Origin: Microbacterium oxydans
Lineage (GTDB): Bacteria > Actinomycetota > Actinomycetes > Actinomycetales > Microbacteriaceae
Reading direction: 5' to 3'
Length of the DNA: 64,000 nucleotides
Assembly: GCF_000956525.1 (NCBI RefSeq)
Contig: NZ_JYIW01000020.1
Coordinates: 115,754 to 179,753, forward strand
This document shows, in pieces, positions 33,898 to 43,379 of the stretch. Made by a program: the position numbers and the translations under genes. The notes below the pieces were generated by a model. It saw only the letters and a program-made list of their open reading frames with translations. It ran no database searches and was not told the DNA's origin. How positions within the stretch are numbered: the stretch's first letter is position 1; every line of letters starts with the position of its first letter.

Positions 33898-34479
33898 ATG
33901 CGAGCACCGATCGGCGCAGGACGGGAACGGCTCCTGCAGGCACTGTTCGACGAGTTCGGCGAGGACGGCCCGAGCCCCAACCTCTCGATGCGCCAGGTGG
34001 CGGAACGGCTCGGCGTGCACCACACCCTCCTCACGTACCATTTCGGCTCGCGGCCCGGCCTGCTGAGCGCCGTGCTGTCCGAGGCGCGCCGACGCGACAA
34101 CCTCGTCATCGCCGCGACCGGCGACGCGCTCGGCTTCGTCGACATGCTTCGCGCCATCTGGGGGTACTACTCCGCGCCGGCGCATGAGGAGCGGACCCGC
34201 GCCTTCTTCCACCTGATCGGCCTGGCCGTGTACGAACGTCGGGCGTTCGACGACTTCGTCGCCGACCTCGGCGACCTCACCCGGCTGCTCGAAGTGTCAG
34301 CCCGTCGCGACGGACTGCAGGAGGCGGACGCCGCGCGGCAGAGCCTCATCGCGATCGCCTGCGTGCGAGGCCTGCTGCTGCAGCGGTTGCTGACCCCCTC
34401 CGACGAGGTCGATGCCGCCGCCGAGGACTTCATCGCATCCTTCGCGACCGCGCCAGGCGGAATCGGCGCTGCGCAGTAG
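33898..34479 (+). CDS. TetR-family transcriptional regulator
   Basis: A 193-residue regulator. The N-terminal helix-turn-helix (LLQALFDEFGEDGPSPNLSMRQVAERLGVHHTLLTYHFGSRPGLLSAVL) is typical TetR, with the LLTYHFGS recognition-helix end. The C-terminal domain is helical with no known ligand signature. ATG 33898 follows ACGGAGGC. It precedes the flavoprotein gene by 34 nt and is divergent from the amidohydrolase operon; the paired operators suggest that it represses both directions. Confidence 0.93.
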   Translation: MRAPIGAGRERLLQALFDEFGEDGPSPNLSMRQVAERLGVHHTLLTYHFGSRPGLLSAVLSEARRRDNLVIAATGDALGFVDMLRAIWGYYSAPAHEERTRAFFHLIGLAVYERRAFDDFVADLGDLTRLLEVSARRDGLQEADAARQSLIAIACVRGLLLQRLLTPSDEVDAAAEDFIASFATAPGGIGAAQ

Positions 34480-34513
34480 CGCGTCGTCTGGATCGACGAA
34501 AGGACGGAACAGC

Positions 34514-35695
34514 ATGACCCGCGGATACTCCCATATCGTCATCGGTGCCGGAGCCATCGGCTCTGCGGCCGCCTATTGGCTCGCGCGGGCCGGCGCCGAA
34601 CGCGTGCTCGTGCTCGAACAGTTCGAGCCGGGTCACGCCTTCGGCTCCTCCGGCGATCACTCCCGGATCATCCGTCGCGCCTATCATCGCGACGACTACA
34701 CGGCACTCACCGACGCGATGTTCGCGGCCTGGGCTGAGGTCGAGGAGCGCTCCGGCCTGCAGGTCTACACGAAGACCGGCGGGATCGACCTCGCGGAAGC
34801 CGGCAGCTCGGGTGCGGCGGAGATCGACCAGTATCGACGGGCGATGGATGCCGCGGGCATCCGGTACGACGAGCTGACGATCGACGACATCCGCACGCAA
34901 TACCCCCAGTGGAACGTCTCTGAGGACACCATCGGGATCCATCAGGCGGACGGCGGCATCCTCGACATCCGCCGATCGGTATCCGCCCACGTGTCGCTGG
35001 CCAAGGCCGCCGGGGTCGAGTTCCGCTCCGGCGCGGTCGTGACGGGGGTACGCGTCGACGCGCATGGCGTATCCGTGACGACAGGGGAGGAATCGTTCGA
35101 CGGCGGACACCTCGTCGTCGCCGCAGGCTCCTGGCTCGGCGATCTCATGCCCGACCTGGGTCTGTCGTTCACGCTCACACTGAGCCAGGAGCAGGTCGGA
35201 TACTTCTCGTCGAAGAACCTCTCCGAGTTCACGCCGGACAGGTTCCCGATCTGGATCCACCACAGCGACGAGGTGCACTACGGATTCCCCGTCTACGGTG
35301 AGGCTGCCGTCAAGCTCGCGCGTGACATGCGCGGCCACTTCATCTCGCCGTCAGAGCGCTCGTTCGTCCCGGACGACACTGAACCCCACCTGCTCCGCGA
35401 CTTCCTTCGTCGGTATCTCCCCGCCGCAGACGGTCCGCTGCTGATGAGCAAGACCTGTGTCTACGACATGCCTGTGGACCGGGACTTCGTGCTCGACACC
35501 CTCCCCGGGCATCCTCACGTCGCCGTGTTCAACGGAGCCGGCCACGCCGGGAAGTTCGCGAGCCTGGTCGGCCGAATCCTTGCCGACCTGTTGACCGCCG
35601 GCCGCACGGAGCACGACATCTCCGCGTTCAGCCTCGCGCGGCCGGCGATCACCGATCCGGACTTCGTGCCCGTCTTCCGGCTCGGGGATGGATGA
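34514..35695 (+). CDS. Monomeric sarcosine oxidase/N-methyltryptophan oxidase-like flavoenzyme
   Basis: A 393-residue FAD amine oxidase. The dinucleotide fold is HIVIGAGAIGSAAAYWLARAGAERVLVLEQF. The covalent-FAD cysteine position is present in MSKTCVYDMPVDRDFVLDTLPG, aligned to the CLYT motif of sarcosine and N-methyltryptophan oxidases, and is followed by NGAGHAGKF. Reaction: oxidative demethylation of an N-methyl amino acid, with hydrogen peroxide and formaldehyde as products. ATG 34514 follows GAAAGGAC. Likely co-transcribed with tetR. Confidence 0.9.
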   Translation: MTRGYSHIVIGAGAIGSAAAYWLARAGAERVLVLEQFEPGHAFGSSGDHSRIIRRAYHRDDYTALTDAMFAAWAEVEERSGLQVYTKTGGIDLAEAGSSGAAEIDQYRRAMDAAGIRYDELTIDDIRTQYPQWNVSEDTIGIHQADGGILDIRRSVSAHVSLAKAAGVEFRSGAVVTGVRVDAHGVSVTTGEESFDGGHLVVAAGSWLGDLMPDLGLSFTLTLSQEQVGYFSSKNLSEFTPDRFPIWIHHSDEVHYGFPVYGEAAVKLARDMRGHFISPSERSFVPDDTEPHLLRDFLRRYLPAADGPLLMSKTCVYDMPVDRDFVLDTLPGHPHVAVFNGAGHAGKFASLVGRILADLLTAGRTEHDISAFSLARPAITDPDFVPVFRLGDG

Positions 35696-35727
35696 CCCCG
35701 GCGCAGTCTGCTGCGCCGAGCAGGACC

Positions 35728-36606
35728 TCAGCCCGGGCCGTCGCTCGTCGCCGCGAGCAGTGCCGCCACCGCGTCGCTGATCGGGGTCGGTATGCCGTGC
35801 GTTCGGGCGAGCCGGGAGATGACGCCGTTGCGGATGTCCCACTCCAGCGGGCGCCCGGCGTCGCGGTCGGCGAGGATCGAGGTGCCGAGATCTTCGGGGT
35901 ACGTCTGGAACGCGGCCAGGATCTCGTCGGGCACTGCGTCGTCGAGGACCGCACCCTCCGCGCGAGCAACGGCGAGGCACTCTCGCAGATACGCGAGGGA
36001 GAGCTCGGCGATGTCGGGGCGTCGGAACATGCCGGACCGCCGACCCGTGAGCGCCATGAGCCCGGCCACCGCGTTCTGCAGCAGCTTGCGCCACGCCAGG
36101 CTCGCGAACGCATCCGAGAGCTCGACCGAGCAGAGTGTGTCACGGAGCGCGTCGGCCACCCGGCGCCCTGCATCCCCGTCCGGCACCGTCAGCCTCGCCT
36201 GACCACGCAGCCATACCGCGCCGTCCTCCTGCCGTTGGGCGGGGAACCACACGACGGCCGGAAGCACGTCGGCGCCCTGCGCGAGTGGCTCGATGCTCGC
36301 GACCTGTTCCACGCCGTTCTGCAGCACGCACACGACGGTCTCGGCGCCGCACAGCGCGGCGAGCCATGGCGCGGCATCGGCGATCTGCGTCGCCTTCACG
36401 GCGAGGAACACGAGGTCGACAGGGCCCTGCGCCTGCTGCGGGTCGGTGCGCACGGGGCCGGGCACCTGGATGCGCTCGTCATCGACGATCAGCTCGAGGT
36501 GCTCGCGGGCGGTTCGGCCATGCAGGCTGGGGGCGAGGCCACGCTCGCGCAGGGCTGCCGCCACGACCGTGCCGATGGCACCGGGCCCCACGACGGCGAC
36601 GGTCAT
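35728..36606 (-). CDS. 2-dehydropantoate 2-reductase (PanE/ApbA) family protein
   Basis: A 292-residue NADP-dependent reductase. The N-terminal Rossmann loop is VAVVGPGAIGTVVAAAL; the catalytic Lys is in FLAVKATQ, followed by LQNGVEQ, and a helical C-terminal domain holds the second conserved Lys in SLAWRKLLQNAVAGLMALTGR. GTG 36627 is an alternative start. Whether it makes pantoate or reduces another 2-keto acid cannot be told. It is convergent with the flavoprotein gene. Confidence 0.9.
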   Translation of the reverse strand: MTVAVVGPGAIGTVVAAALRERGLAPSLHGRTAREHLELIVDDERIQVPGPVRTDPQQAQGPVDLVFLAVKATQIADAAPWLAALCGAETVVCVLQNGVEQVASIEPLAQGADVLPAVVWFPAQRQEDGAVWLRGQARLTVPDGDAGRRVADALRDTLCSVELSDAFASLAWRKLLQNAVAGLMALTGRRSGMFRRPDIAELSLAYLRECLAVARAEGAVLDDAVPDEILAAFQTYPEDLGTSILADRDAGRPLEWDIRNGVISRLARTHGIPTPISDAVAALLAATSDGPG

Positions 36607-36691
36607 CTGCGAGGATGGAGTGGCCACATCACCACGCTAGGGCATGACCTCCGGTCGTCGACACCTGTGCCGGAACGCCTGAAGGAGAACG

Positions 36692-37303
36692 ATGCGTGAG
36701 CACGCGATGAACCTGGCCACGAGCGTGAGCTTCAGTGAGGTTCCCGCGCTGCCGGTGGTGGTCCCCCTCGGACTCGCGCTCTTCACGGTCCTGCTCTGGC
36801 GGCTCCGCGCCACGCGACGGTTCACCGCACCCCGTGCCGCCGTCGCGGCCGCCCTGTCGGTCTACGCGGCCGGAGTCATCGCGAACACGGTGTTCCCGAT
36901 CTTCCTCGACAAGCCCGACACCGGCGTCCCCTGGACCCCGCACATCGCGCTGATCCCGTTCGCCGACTACGAGGTCAGCGACGCGCTGATGAACATGGCG
37001 GTGTTCCTGCCGCTGGGCATGCTCATCCCCCTGCTGCTGAGCCGGCCGACGTGGGCGAAGGTCATCGCGATCGCCGCGGCCGCGAGCCTCGGAATCGAAG
37101 CATCCCAGCTCGCCGCTCAGGGGATGTTCGACGGTGGGCACATCGCAGACATCAACGACTTCCTCAGCAACGTCATCGGCGGCGCCCTCGGATACGGACT
37201 CCTGTGGCTCCTGACTCGCAGCCCGCGGCTCTCCCGATTCGTCGAGCATTTCCGCTGGACACCATCCGCCGGCCAGGCCGTGGCCGCGAGCGAGCCCCGC
37301 TGA
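36692..37303 (+). CDS. VanZ-like membrane protein
   Basis: A 203-residue integral membrane protein with four to five helices. It carries the VanZ family pattern VIANTVFPIF ... ALIPFADYEVSDALMNMAVFLPLGMLIPLLL ... ASLGIEASQLAAQ ... DINDFLSNVIGGALGYGLLW. VanZ is linked to teicoplanin resistance in enterococci, but most actinobacterial homologues are of unknown role. ATG 36692 follows GAAGGAG. A terminator separates it from the convergent Hsp20 operon. Confidence 0.9.
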   Translation: MREHAMNLATSVSFSEVPALPVVVPLGLALFTVLLWRLRATRRFTAPRAAVAAALSVYAAGVIANTVFPIFLDKPDTGVPWTPHIALIPFADYEVSDALMNMAVFLPLGMLIPLLLSRPTWAKVIAIAAAASLGIEASQLAAQGMFDGGHIADINDFLSNVIGGALGYGLLWLLTRSPRLSRFVEHFRWTPSAGQAVAASEPR

Positions 37304-37307
37304 CAGT

Positions 37308-37346
37308 GCTGTGGGGCGGTCGCGGAGGATGCGACCGCCCCACAGC
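37308..37346. terminator. Bidirectional hairpin terminator
   Basis: GCTGTGGGGCGGTCGC and its reverse complement flank a 7-nt loop. It lies 4 nt after the VanZ-like stop and 32 nt from the Hsp20 stop on the other strand, and so probably serves both. Confidence 0.85.
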
Positions 37347-37378
37347 GGATGTCGCCGGATGCGAGTGAGCCGATCGGC

Positions 37379-37807
37379 TCAGACGGTGACGGCCTTGGCG
37401 GTGTTCGAGCCGAGTGATTCGATCTGCACCTTGCGCGGCTTGGCGCGTTCGGCGATCGGGATCATCACGCTGAGCACGCCGTTGTCGTAGGTGGCACTGA
37501 TGCCCTGCGCGTCCACGTCGTCACCGATGGTGAACCGGCGCACATACGACCCGAACGGGCGCTCCTGCGCCAGCCACCGCGAGTTGTCACGGTTCGACTC
37601 GGTCCGCTCGGCGCGGATCGTGAGGAGGTGACCGTCGACGTCGACGTCGACCGAACCGGGATCGACTCCCGGCAGGTCGGCGTTGAGGACGTAGCGGTCG
37701 CCCTCTCGGAACAGGTCGACTGGCATCAGACGTGGCTGCCTGCTGGTATCGAAGACGCTCTGAGCGATCCGATCCAACTGGCTGAAGGGATCAAACGACA
37801 TCGACAT
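37379..37807 (-). CDS. Hsp20/alpha-crystallin small heat-shock protein
   Basis: A 142-residue small heat-shock protein. The alpha-crystallin domain runs from about 35 to 130 (MPVDLFREGDRYVLNADLPGVDPGSVDVDVDGHLLTIRAER ... FGSYVRRFTIGDDVDAQGISATYDNGVLSVMIP). The GVL motif is intact. The C-terminal IPIAE..KPRKVQIES gives I-x-I-type contacts. ATG 37807 is preferred because GGAG lies upstream; 37801 is also possible. It is second in an operon with a small protein, under a clear promoter at 38232-38261. Confidence 0.95.
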   Translation of the reverse strand: MSMSFDPFSQLDRIAQSVFDTSRQPRLMPVDLFREGDRYVLNADLPGVDPGSVDVDVDGHLLTIRAERTESNRDNSRWLAQERPFGSYVRRFTIGDDVDAQGISATYDNGVLSVMIPIAERAKPRKVQIESLGSNTAKAVTV

Positions 37808-37824
37808 GGTGAACGAGGCTCCTT

Positions 37825-38142
37825 TCAAGGATCGACGGCGATGCGTGCCGTCGTGCTGGTGATGATGATGGTCGACGAGGGCCGGATTCGGCCCGGTCGC
37901 TGCGGAGGAGACCGCACCCGCTCGAGTCGCTTCTGCGCCACACCGCGGGAATCCTGCGCATGCAGCATCCGGTGGACGAACTGCCGGCCAGCTTCGCGAG
38001 CGCCCGGCATGGTGTCGGTCATCGCGGCGGGCATCGCCTCAGCCACGATCTGCTCGAACACGGTCTGGACCCACTCAGGATCGCTGCAGATGATGTCCGC
38101 GAACGCCACGTTCGCGTCTTCTGCCAGATCCAGTCCACTCAC
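37825..38142 (-). CDS. Hypothetical protein co-transcribed with Hsp20
   Basis: A 105-residue protein starting at GTG 38142 after a strong GGAGGTGAG site. The N-terminal half (LDLAEDANVAFADIICSDPEWVQTVFEQIVAEAMPAAM) is helical and acidic; the C-terminal half is basic (RSPPQRPGRIRPSS). It ends 17 nt before the Hsp20 start. No known motif. Its position suggests a heat-shock or stress accessory role. Confidence 0.65.
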   Translation of the reverse strand: MSGLDLAEDANVAFADIICSDPEWVQTVFEQIVAEAMPAAMTDTMPGAREAGRQFVHRMLHAQDSRGVAQKRLERVRSPPQRPGRIRPSSTIIITSTTARIAVDP

Positions 38143-38231
38143 GGCGTCTCACCTCCATACCCGTCGTCGCCAGCTGTCGTGGTGGTGCCGGCCACCGCGA
38201 CCCGGAAAGATGTGGATCAGTTGATGCAGAT

Positions 38232-38261
38232 GTTATACACCGAGCGTTCGACTCGATGCAA
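38232..38261 (-). promoter_or_regulatory. Promoter of the Hsp20 operon
   Basis: On the minus strand TTGCAT (38256-38261), an 18-bp spacer and TATAAC (38232-38237) form a sigma70-type promoter about 90 nt before the first gene. The spacer includes CGAGTCGAACGCTCG, an imperfect palindrome that might bind a regulator. It is not a match to the HspR HAIR element. Confidence 0.55.
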
Positions 38262-38335
38262 GTACTCGCTCCGGCTCGGACCGACGGCGTGAACCTCGGC
38301 ATCGTCGATGGACCTCGAAGACGACAACAACGAGC

Positions 38336-38551
38336 TCAGCGTGAGTCTGGAGCGTCGCGGCGACGTCGTCTCGCGGTGACCAGCGCGAGGATACCGCCGG
38401 CGACGATGAGGCCGACGCCGATCCAGATCAACGGCACGGCGTTCATCAGGAGGCCGACGACGATCGCCACGGCGCCCGCGATGACACTTCCGAAGCCTTC
38501 GATGCCCGCGATGATGAGCTTCTTGTTCGGTGTCGGATTCAGGTCGGTCAT
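38336..38551 (-). CDS. Small two-helix membrane protein
   Basis: A 71-residue protein, MTDLNPTPNKKLIIAGIEGFG, with two membrane segments (about 13-33 and 37-58: VIAGAVAIVVGLLMNAV and IWIGVGLIVAGGILALVTA) and a basic tail RRRRRDAPDSR. ATG 38551 has GGAGGG upstream; GTG 38563 is the alternative. Not recognised as a named family. Confidence 0.7.
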   Translation of the reverse strand: MTDLNPTPNKKLIIAGIEGFGSVIAGAVAIVVGLLMNAVPLIWIGVGLIVAGGILALVTARRRRRDAPDSR

Positions 38552-38775
38552 CACACCCTCCACTCGAGTCGGCTGTCGGTGTGCTCACGATACAGCGCGG
38601 CCGCCCGGGAGGCGCGGTTCCCCGAGGGCTGCACATACTCCGCTCGGCGAGATTATGATTGAACGAGTATTCAGTCTTTGGTGCCGTCGGCGACGGGGGC
38701 CCGAAGCTCATCGCCACCGGCGGGTACGAGCACGACGCTCCCCCGCGACCGGACGCCTGAAAGCGAGTCGCCAGT

Positions 38776-39492
38776 ATGGGCCTTTTCCGTCGCAGATCGC
38801 CCGAATCGTCAGCGGCCCCGGTCGCGTCGCTCGCACCCTTCAGCGAACTCATCGCCAGCGATGGAGGCGATGGTCTGCAGTTCTCACTTCTGGATCGAGC
38901 CACCGGGGCGATGTCACCATTGCCCCCGATCGAAGTCCTCCTGCGGAGCACCGAAGACCTCGACGCCATCATCGCCACGCTGCGCCTCGCCGGGCAGACG
39001 GCAGCCGACCTGCCCATCATCGAACAGGTTGCGCCGGGTGTTGCGACGACGTTGGTCCTCGATGAAGGAGATCGATTCTCGACCCTGACGGAGAGCGCGC
39101 TCGCCCGGATGCGTCTGACGCCGCCTCTGGCCAGGAGCGGAGCATGGGCGAGGCTCCGCCAGGCGTGCTCCGGCTTGAGGATCGACGGCAGCGATGGGCG
39201 ATACCGCCTCACGTTCCCTGCGAATCCCGACATGGCCGCGTCATTCGCGCTCGTCACGGACACCTGGCTCAACAAGGATGCGCTCCGGGGAACACCGGTG
39301 ATGGCTGTGGGCAACCGGACGGCGCTTCATGTGTGCGGGTCCGCTGATGAGGAAGGCATCTCGGCGTTGCGTGACATCGCCGAGGCCTCGTATCGGCAGA
39401 GCGTCAGCGCCCCTGCCGAGCACGGCCAACCGATCACCCCTCGCCTGCTCACGACGGTGGGCGGCGCGCTCGTCGACTTCGACAGCGTGTAG
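38776..39492 (+). CDS. Hypothetical protein, 238 residues
   Basis: A soluble protein starting MGLFRRRSPESSAAPVASL, with a short basic N-terminus and then an alternating alpha/beta pattern (LLDRATGAMSPLPPIEVLLRSTEDLDAIIATLRLAG). No signal peptide, membrane helix or catalytic motif is recognised. Codon use is like its neighbours. It stands alone between small genes. The segment FALVTDTWLNKDALRGTPVMAVG may mark a ligand-binding fold, but I cannot name one. Confidence 0.65.
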   Translation: MGLFRRRSPESSAAPVASLAPFSELIASDGGDGLQFSLLDRATGAMSPLPPIEVLLRSTEDLDAIIATLRLAGQTAADLPIIEQVAPGVATTLVLDEGDRFSTLTESALARMRLTPPLARSGAWARLRQACSGLRIDGSDGRYRLTFPANPDMAASFALVTDTWLNKDALRGTPVMAVGNRTALHVCGSADEEGISALRDIAEASYRQSVSAPAEHGQPITPRLLTTVGGALVDFDSV

Positions 39493-39591
39493 CGCGGCGT
39501 CGATCGACGGAGCGTGCTCTGTTACAGACGAGCGACGTGGGGAAAAATCGGTCTGTCACTCGCTCTGCGGGCGCGATGGTGCCGGTGTCGT

Positions 39592-39741
39592 TCAGCCGTC
39601 CTGCCCCGAAGAGGATGCTGCGACGAGCGGTATGGTGACGGCGACCGCGATCACAGGAACAGTCCAGGCTGCACCTCGGATCACCGCGCGACGGGGCAGC
39701 CCATCGGAGGGTTCGGGGTCGAGCTTCGTTTCAGAGTTCAT
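39592..39741 (-). CDS. 49-residue peptide consisting almost only of a Tat-like signal
   Basis: ATG 39741 follows AAAGGAA and encodes MNSETKLDPEPSDGLPRRAVIRGAAW..., a twin-arginine (RRAVIRG) plus hydrophobic core (VPVIAVAVTIPLVAAS) that then stops after SSSGQDG. This N-terminus is commonly found on longer actinobacterial surface proteins. Here no mature domain follows before the stop, so it is either a remnant of a truncated gene or a very small exported peptide. Confidence 0.5.
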   Translation of the reverse strand: MNSETKLDPEPSDGLPRRAVIRGAAWTVPVIAVAVTIPLVAASSSGQDG

Positions 39742-40035
39742 GGGAGTTCCTTTCGCCGCGTGCTCCTCGTGCTCCTCGTGCCGAGCCACCTGTCAAGACC
39801 GACGAGAGCGCGATACGTGACGCGGAACCGCAAACATTCATCACGCGGGCCATGGGCTCGACCGCCGTCGAACACGAGCGCAACGCTCAGCAGAGCTTCC
39901 GCGATCCAGACGCACGCCAGGATCTTTGTGACCGCGCGATCGAGATGCCGATGCTTGCCAAGTCATCGCCAGAGACACCTGGCGCGTCGGCGGCTCGCGT
40001 GGTGGATTCCATGAGCCGGCATGAACTCTGCCGGC
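39742..40035. other. Intergenic stretch without recognisable gene
   Basis: About 295 bases between the Tat-like peptide gene and the hairpin of the next minus-strand gene. I see no convincing ORF, RNA or repeat here. It is slightly less GC-rich than the surroundings and might hold the promoter of the Tat-like peptide gene near 39780-39830. Confidence 0.4.
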
Positions 40036-40069
40036 GGATCGACCCTGGGCAGGCGCTCAGGGTCGATCC
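40036..40069 (-). terminator. Hairpin overlapping the end of a membrane-protein gene
   Basis: GGATCGACCCTG (40036-40047) pairs with CAGGGTCGATCC (40058-40069) across a 10-nt loop. It spans the stop codon of the minus-strand gene that ends at 40057 and is probably its terminator. Confidence 0.65.
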
Positions 40070-40341
40070 GCGTCCGCAGACGGGCGCTCCGCGAGTTCGG
40101 TGGGGTGAGACGGACGATTGGCCTCGATGATGAGCAGCGCGGCGAGGATCAGGAGGCCGACGCTGAGCAGAACGACGCCGATCCCCGCCACCGGAACCGC
40201 GGTGACGGTGAATGTATCGGAGGATCCTTCCACCGGCTCTTGGATGGAAACCGTTCGAGCCACCAGGAGGCCGATTCCAACGCCGATGAGAACGATGGCT
40301 TCCAGCCAGACAAGGACCGTGGCGACGAGTTTCCGGTTCAT
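40057..40341 (-). CDS. Small membrane protein, 94 residues
   Basis: MNRKLVATVLVWLEAIVLIGVGIGLLVARTVS opens a protein with two membrane helices (about 5-29 and 50-74, VAGIGVVLLSVGLLILAALLIIEA). They are joined by a short extracytoplasmic loop (IQEPVEGSSDTFTVTAVP) and followed by a polar tail. It begins 49 nt downstream of the dnaB stop on the same strand and may be read with dnaB. Function unknown. Confidence 0.75.
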   Translation of the reverse strand: MNRKLVATVLVWLEAIVLIGVGIGLLVARTVSIQEPVEGSSDTFTVTAVPVAGIGVVLLSVGLLILAALLIIEANRPSHPTELAERPSADADRP

Positions 40342-40389
40342 GGGATCACTGTCCCACAGTGTTCCGCCAAGTTCAGCGGAACCCAGAGG

Positions 40390-41763
<1,374 letters not shown>

Positions 41764-41926
41764 GCTGCTCCCTTCGATGCGACTCCGAAACTGTGGTGCT
41801 CCGCCGGGCGGGCGGTGCGGTGTCGGCGTCAGGCACCCGTCTGTCCCGAACACAGCGAACCAGATGCCCCCGACATCGGGTCGCTCGACCACGGTACGAG
41901 GGCGGCTTTCCACATGCAACACGGCC

Positions 41927-41993
41927 TGTGGATAACCCTGTGGAGAGTGTGCGGAGAAACTGGGAGTGTCTGTGCAGAACGGGTGTGGATAAC
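41927..41993. promoter_or_regulatory. Two perfect DnaA boxes upstream of dnaB, in a 525-nt gap
   Basis: TGTGGATAAC (reverse complement of the DnaA box TTATCCACA plus a base) occurs at 41927-41936 and 41984-41993, 57 bp apart. Degenerate relatives lie near 41908 (TTTCCACAT) and 42060 (CTGTGGATGG). The rest of the 41764-42288 gap is less GC-rich and has a CTTCAAT-N5-ATTGAAG hairpin (42077-42095) and CCCCC...GGGGG pairing near 42197-42215, but no convincing gene. Confidence 0.75.
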
Positions 41994-42288
41994 CCCGTGG
42001 ATGACTTGGGGAACAAAGTTTCTTTCTGGCTTGGACCTGGGATTTCCTCTTTCCCCAGCCTGTGGATGGGAAACAGCTTCAATCCTGCATTGAAGGTTGC
42101 TACGCGCGGCGTGGAGATGTGTAGAACTTGGGGAAAGTCAAGCTCAGATTTTGCCGGGCGCGTCCCCTGCTGTCACACGGGAATCCCGCGCAAACACCCC
42201 CTAGACAGACGGGGGCCTCGCGAGTATTGTCGCCGCCATCGATTCACTCTGGATCGATGATCGTTGGCCTTCGGAGGGGGAGGTGGAC

Positions 42289-43275
42289 GTGGACGTTCGG
42301 GCAACCCGACGCGGCGTTCCTGCCGTCGTCCTCTGGGGTGCCCTGGGTGTGATGGCCTGGGCCGCTCTCACGGTCGTCACCGGCGGCGGCTCCGCGCACG
42401 CGGACGAGTCGGATGACGGTCTGCTCGACCCGCTCACATCGCTGGTCGGCACCACGGTCTCGACCGTGACCGAACCACTCGCTCCCGTCGTGACTCAGGT
42501 GGTGACTCCGGTCATCCAGACCGTCGTCGCCCCGGCTCAGCCGATCGCCCCCGCGGTCACCACACCGGTCGTCGAGGCCGTGACGCAGGCACCGGTGGTC
42601 GGCCCCATCACCGCACCGGTCGTGCAGACCGTGGGTCAGACCGTCGATGCGGTGACGACGCCGGTCGCTGAGGCGCTCACCGACGCTCCGGTCGCGCAGA
42701 CCACGGCGCCGCTGGTGGATGCCGTGGCCGGTGTGCCCGTGGTGGGCGACCTGCTCGGCGATCTCGGCGTGATCGACCTGGTCGGCACCGTCGTCGGCGT
42801 CGTCGACGACACCGTCGCCGTCGTGGGTACCGTCACCGACGAGACCGTCACTCCGATCGTCGACGCGATCGATCCCGGCACGCCGGGCGACGTGACGACG
42901 CCACCGGCAGTCGCACCCGTCTCGACGGCCCCTACATCGTCCGGTTCCACCGGGACCGCCGTCGCCACGCACAGCGAATCCCGCGCTGCCATGCGTTCCG
43001 ACGCGCACGCAGCTGCGTGGATCGGCGAGGAGAACTCTGCCCTGCGCGCGGCCGACGGTGATCCGGCGAACTCCGAGGCGCCGTCCGATACGCCGCCAGC
43101 GGTCCCGGTCTCCCCGACGTCATCCGCCAACTCCGGCGGAGGCTCAGGAGCCGCATACTCCCGCCTCGGTGAAGTCGTTGCTCCGTCGCTCCCCTCGTGG
43201 GGGCGCACCGTCGGCGCGACCGATGACGACGTGCCGTCGTCGGCGGTCGCCGACACCGACGTCTCCCCCGACTGA
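42289..43275 (+). CDS. Exported repetitive Val/Thr/Pro-rich protein
   Basis: A protein of about 328 residues with a signal peptide (VPAVVLWGALGVMAWAALTVVTGGGSAHA). It then has many TxPVVxxVT-type repeats (VTQVVTPVIQTVVAPAQPIAPAVTTPVVEAVTQAP) to about residue 205 and a Ser/Pro-rich low-complexity tail. There is no C-terminal anchor. GTG 42289 is favoured for spacing to GGAGGGGGAG; GTG 42283 is possible. The segment after the signal, DDGLLDPLTSLVGTTVSTV, recalls the start of the repeats in the next gene. Likely a cell-surface structural protein, perhaps interacting with the chaplin-like one. Confidence 0.75.
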   Translation: MDVRATRRGVPAVVLWGALGVMAWAALTVVTGGGSAHADESDDGLLDPLTSLVGTTVSTVTEPLAPVVTQVVTPVIQTVVAPAQPIAPAVTTPVVEAVTQAPVVGPITAPVVQTVGQTVDAVTTPVAEALTDAPVAQTTAPLVDAVAGVPVVGDLLGDLGVIDLVGTVVGVVDDTVAVVGTVTDETVTPIVDAIDPGTPGDVTTPPAVAPVSTAPTSSGSTGTAVATHSESRAAMRSDAHAAAWIGEENSALRAADGDPANSEAPSDTPPAVPVSPTSSANSGGGSGAAYSRLGEVVAPSLPSWGRTVGATDDDVPSSAVADTDVSPD

Positions 43276-43379
43276 CGGGTTGTCCGGTCGTCCTCCGTGG
43301 ACGACAGATGCAGTGCTGTGCGCCTTCCACAGGCGTGCGCACCCCATGCAGACAACCCATTCAGTCAGGAGAAGAAATC

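Noticed and set aside
41764..42288. Possible chromosomal origin of replication because of DnaA boxes
   Set aside because: Only two perfect boxes, and no dnaA, dnaN or rpmH nearby; regulation of dnaB is simpler.
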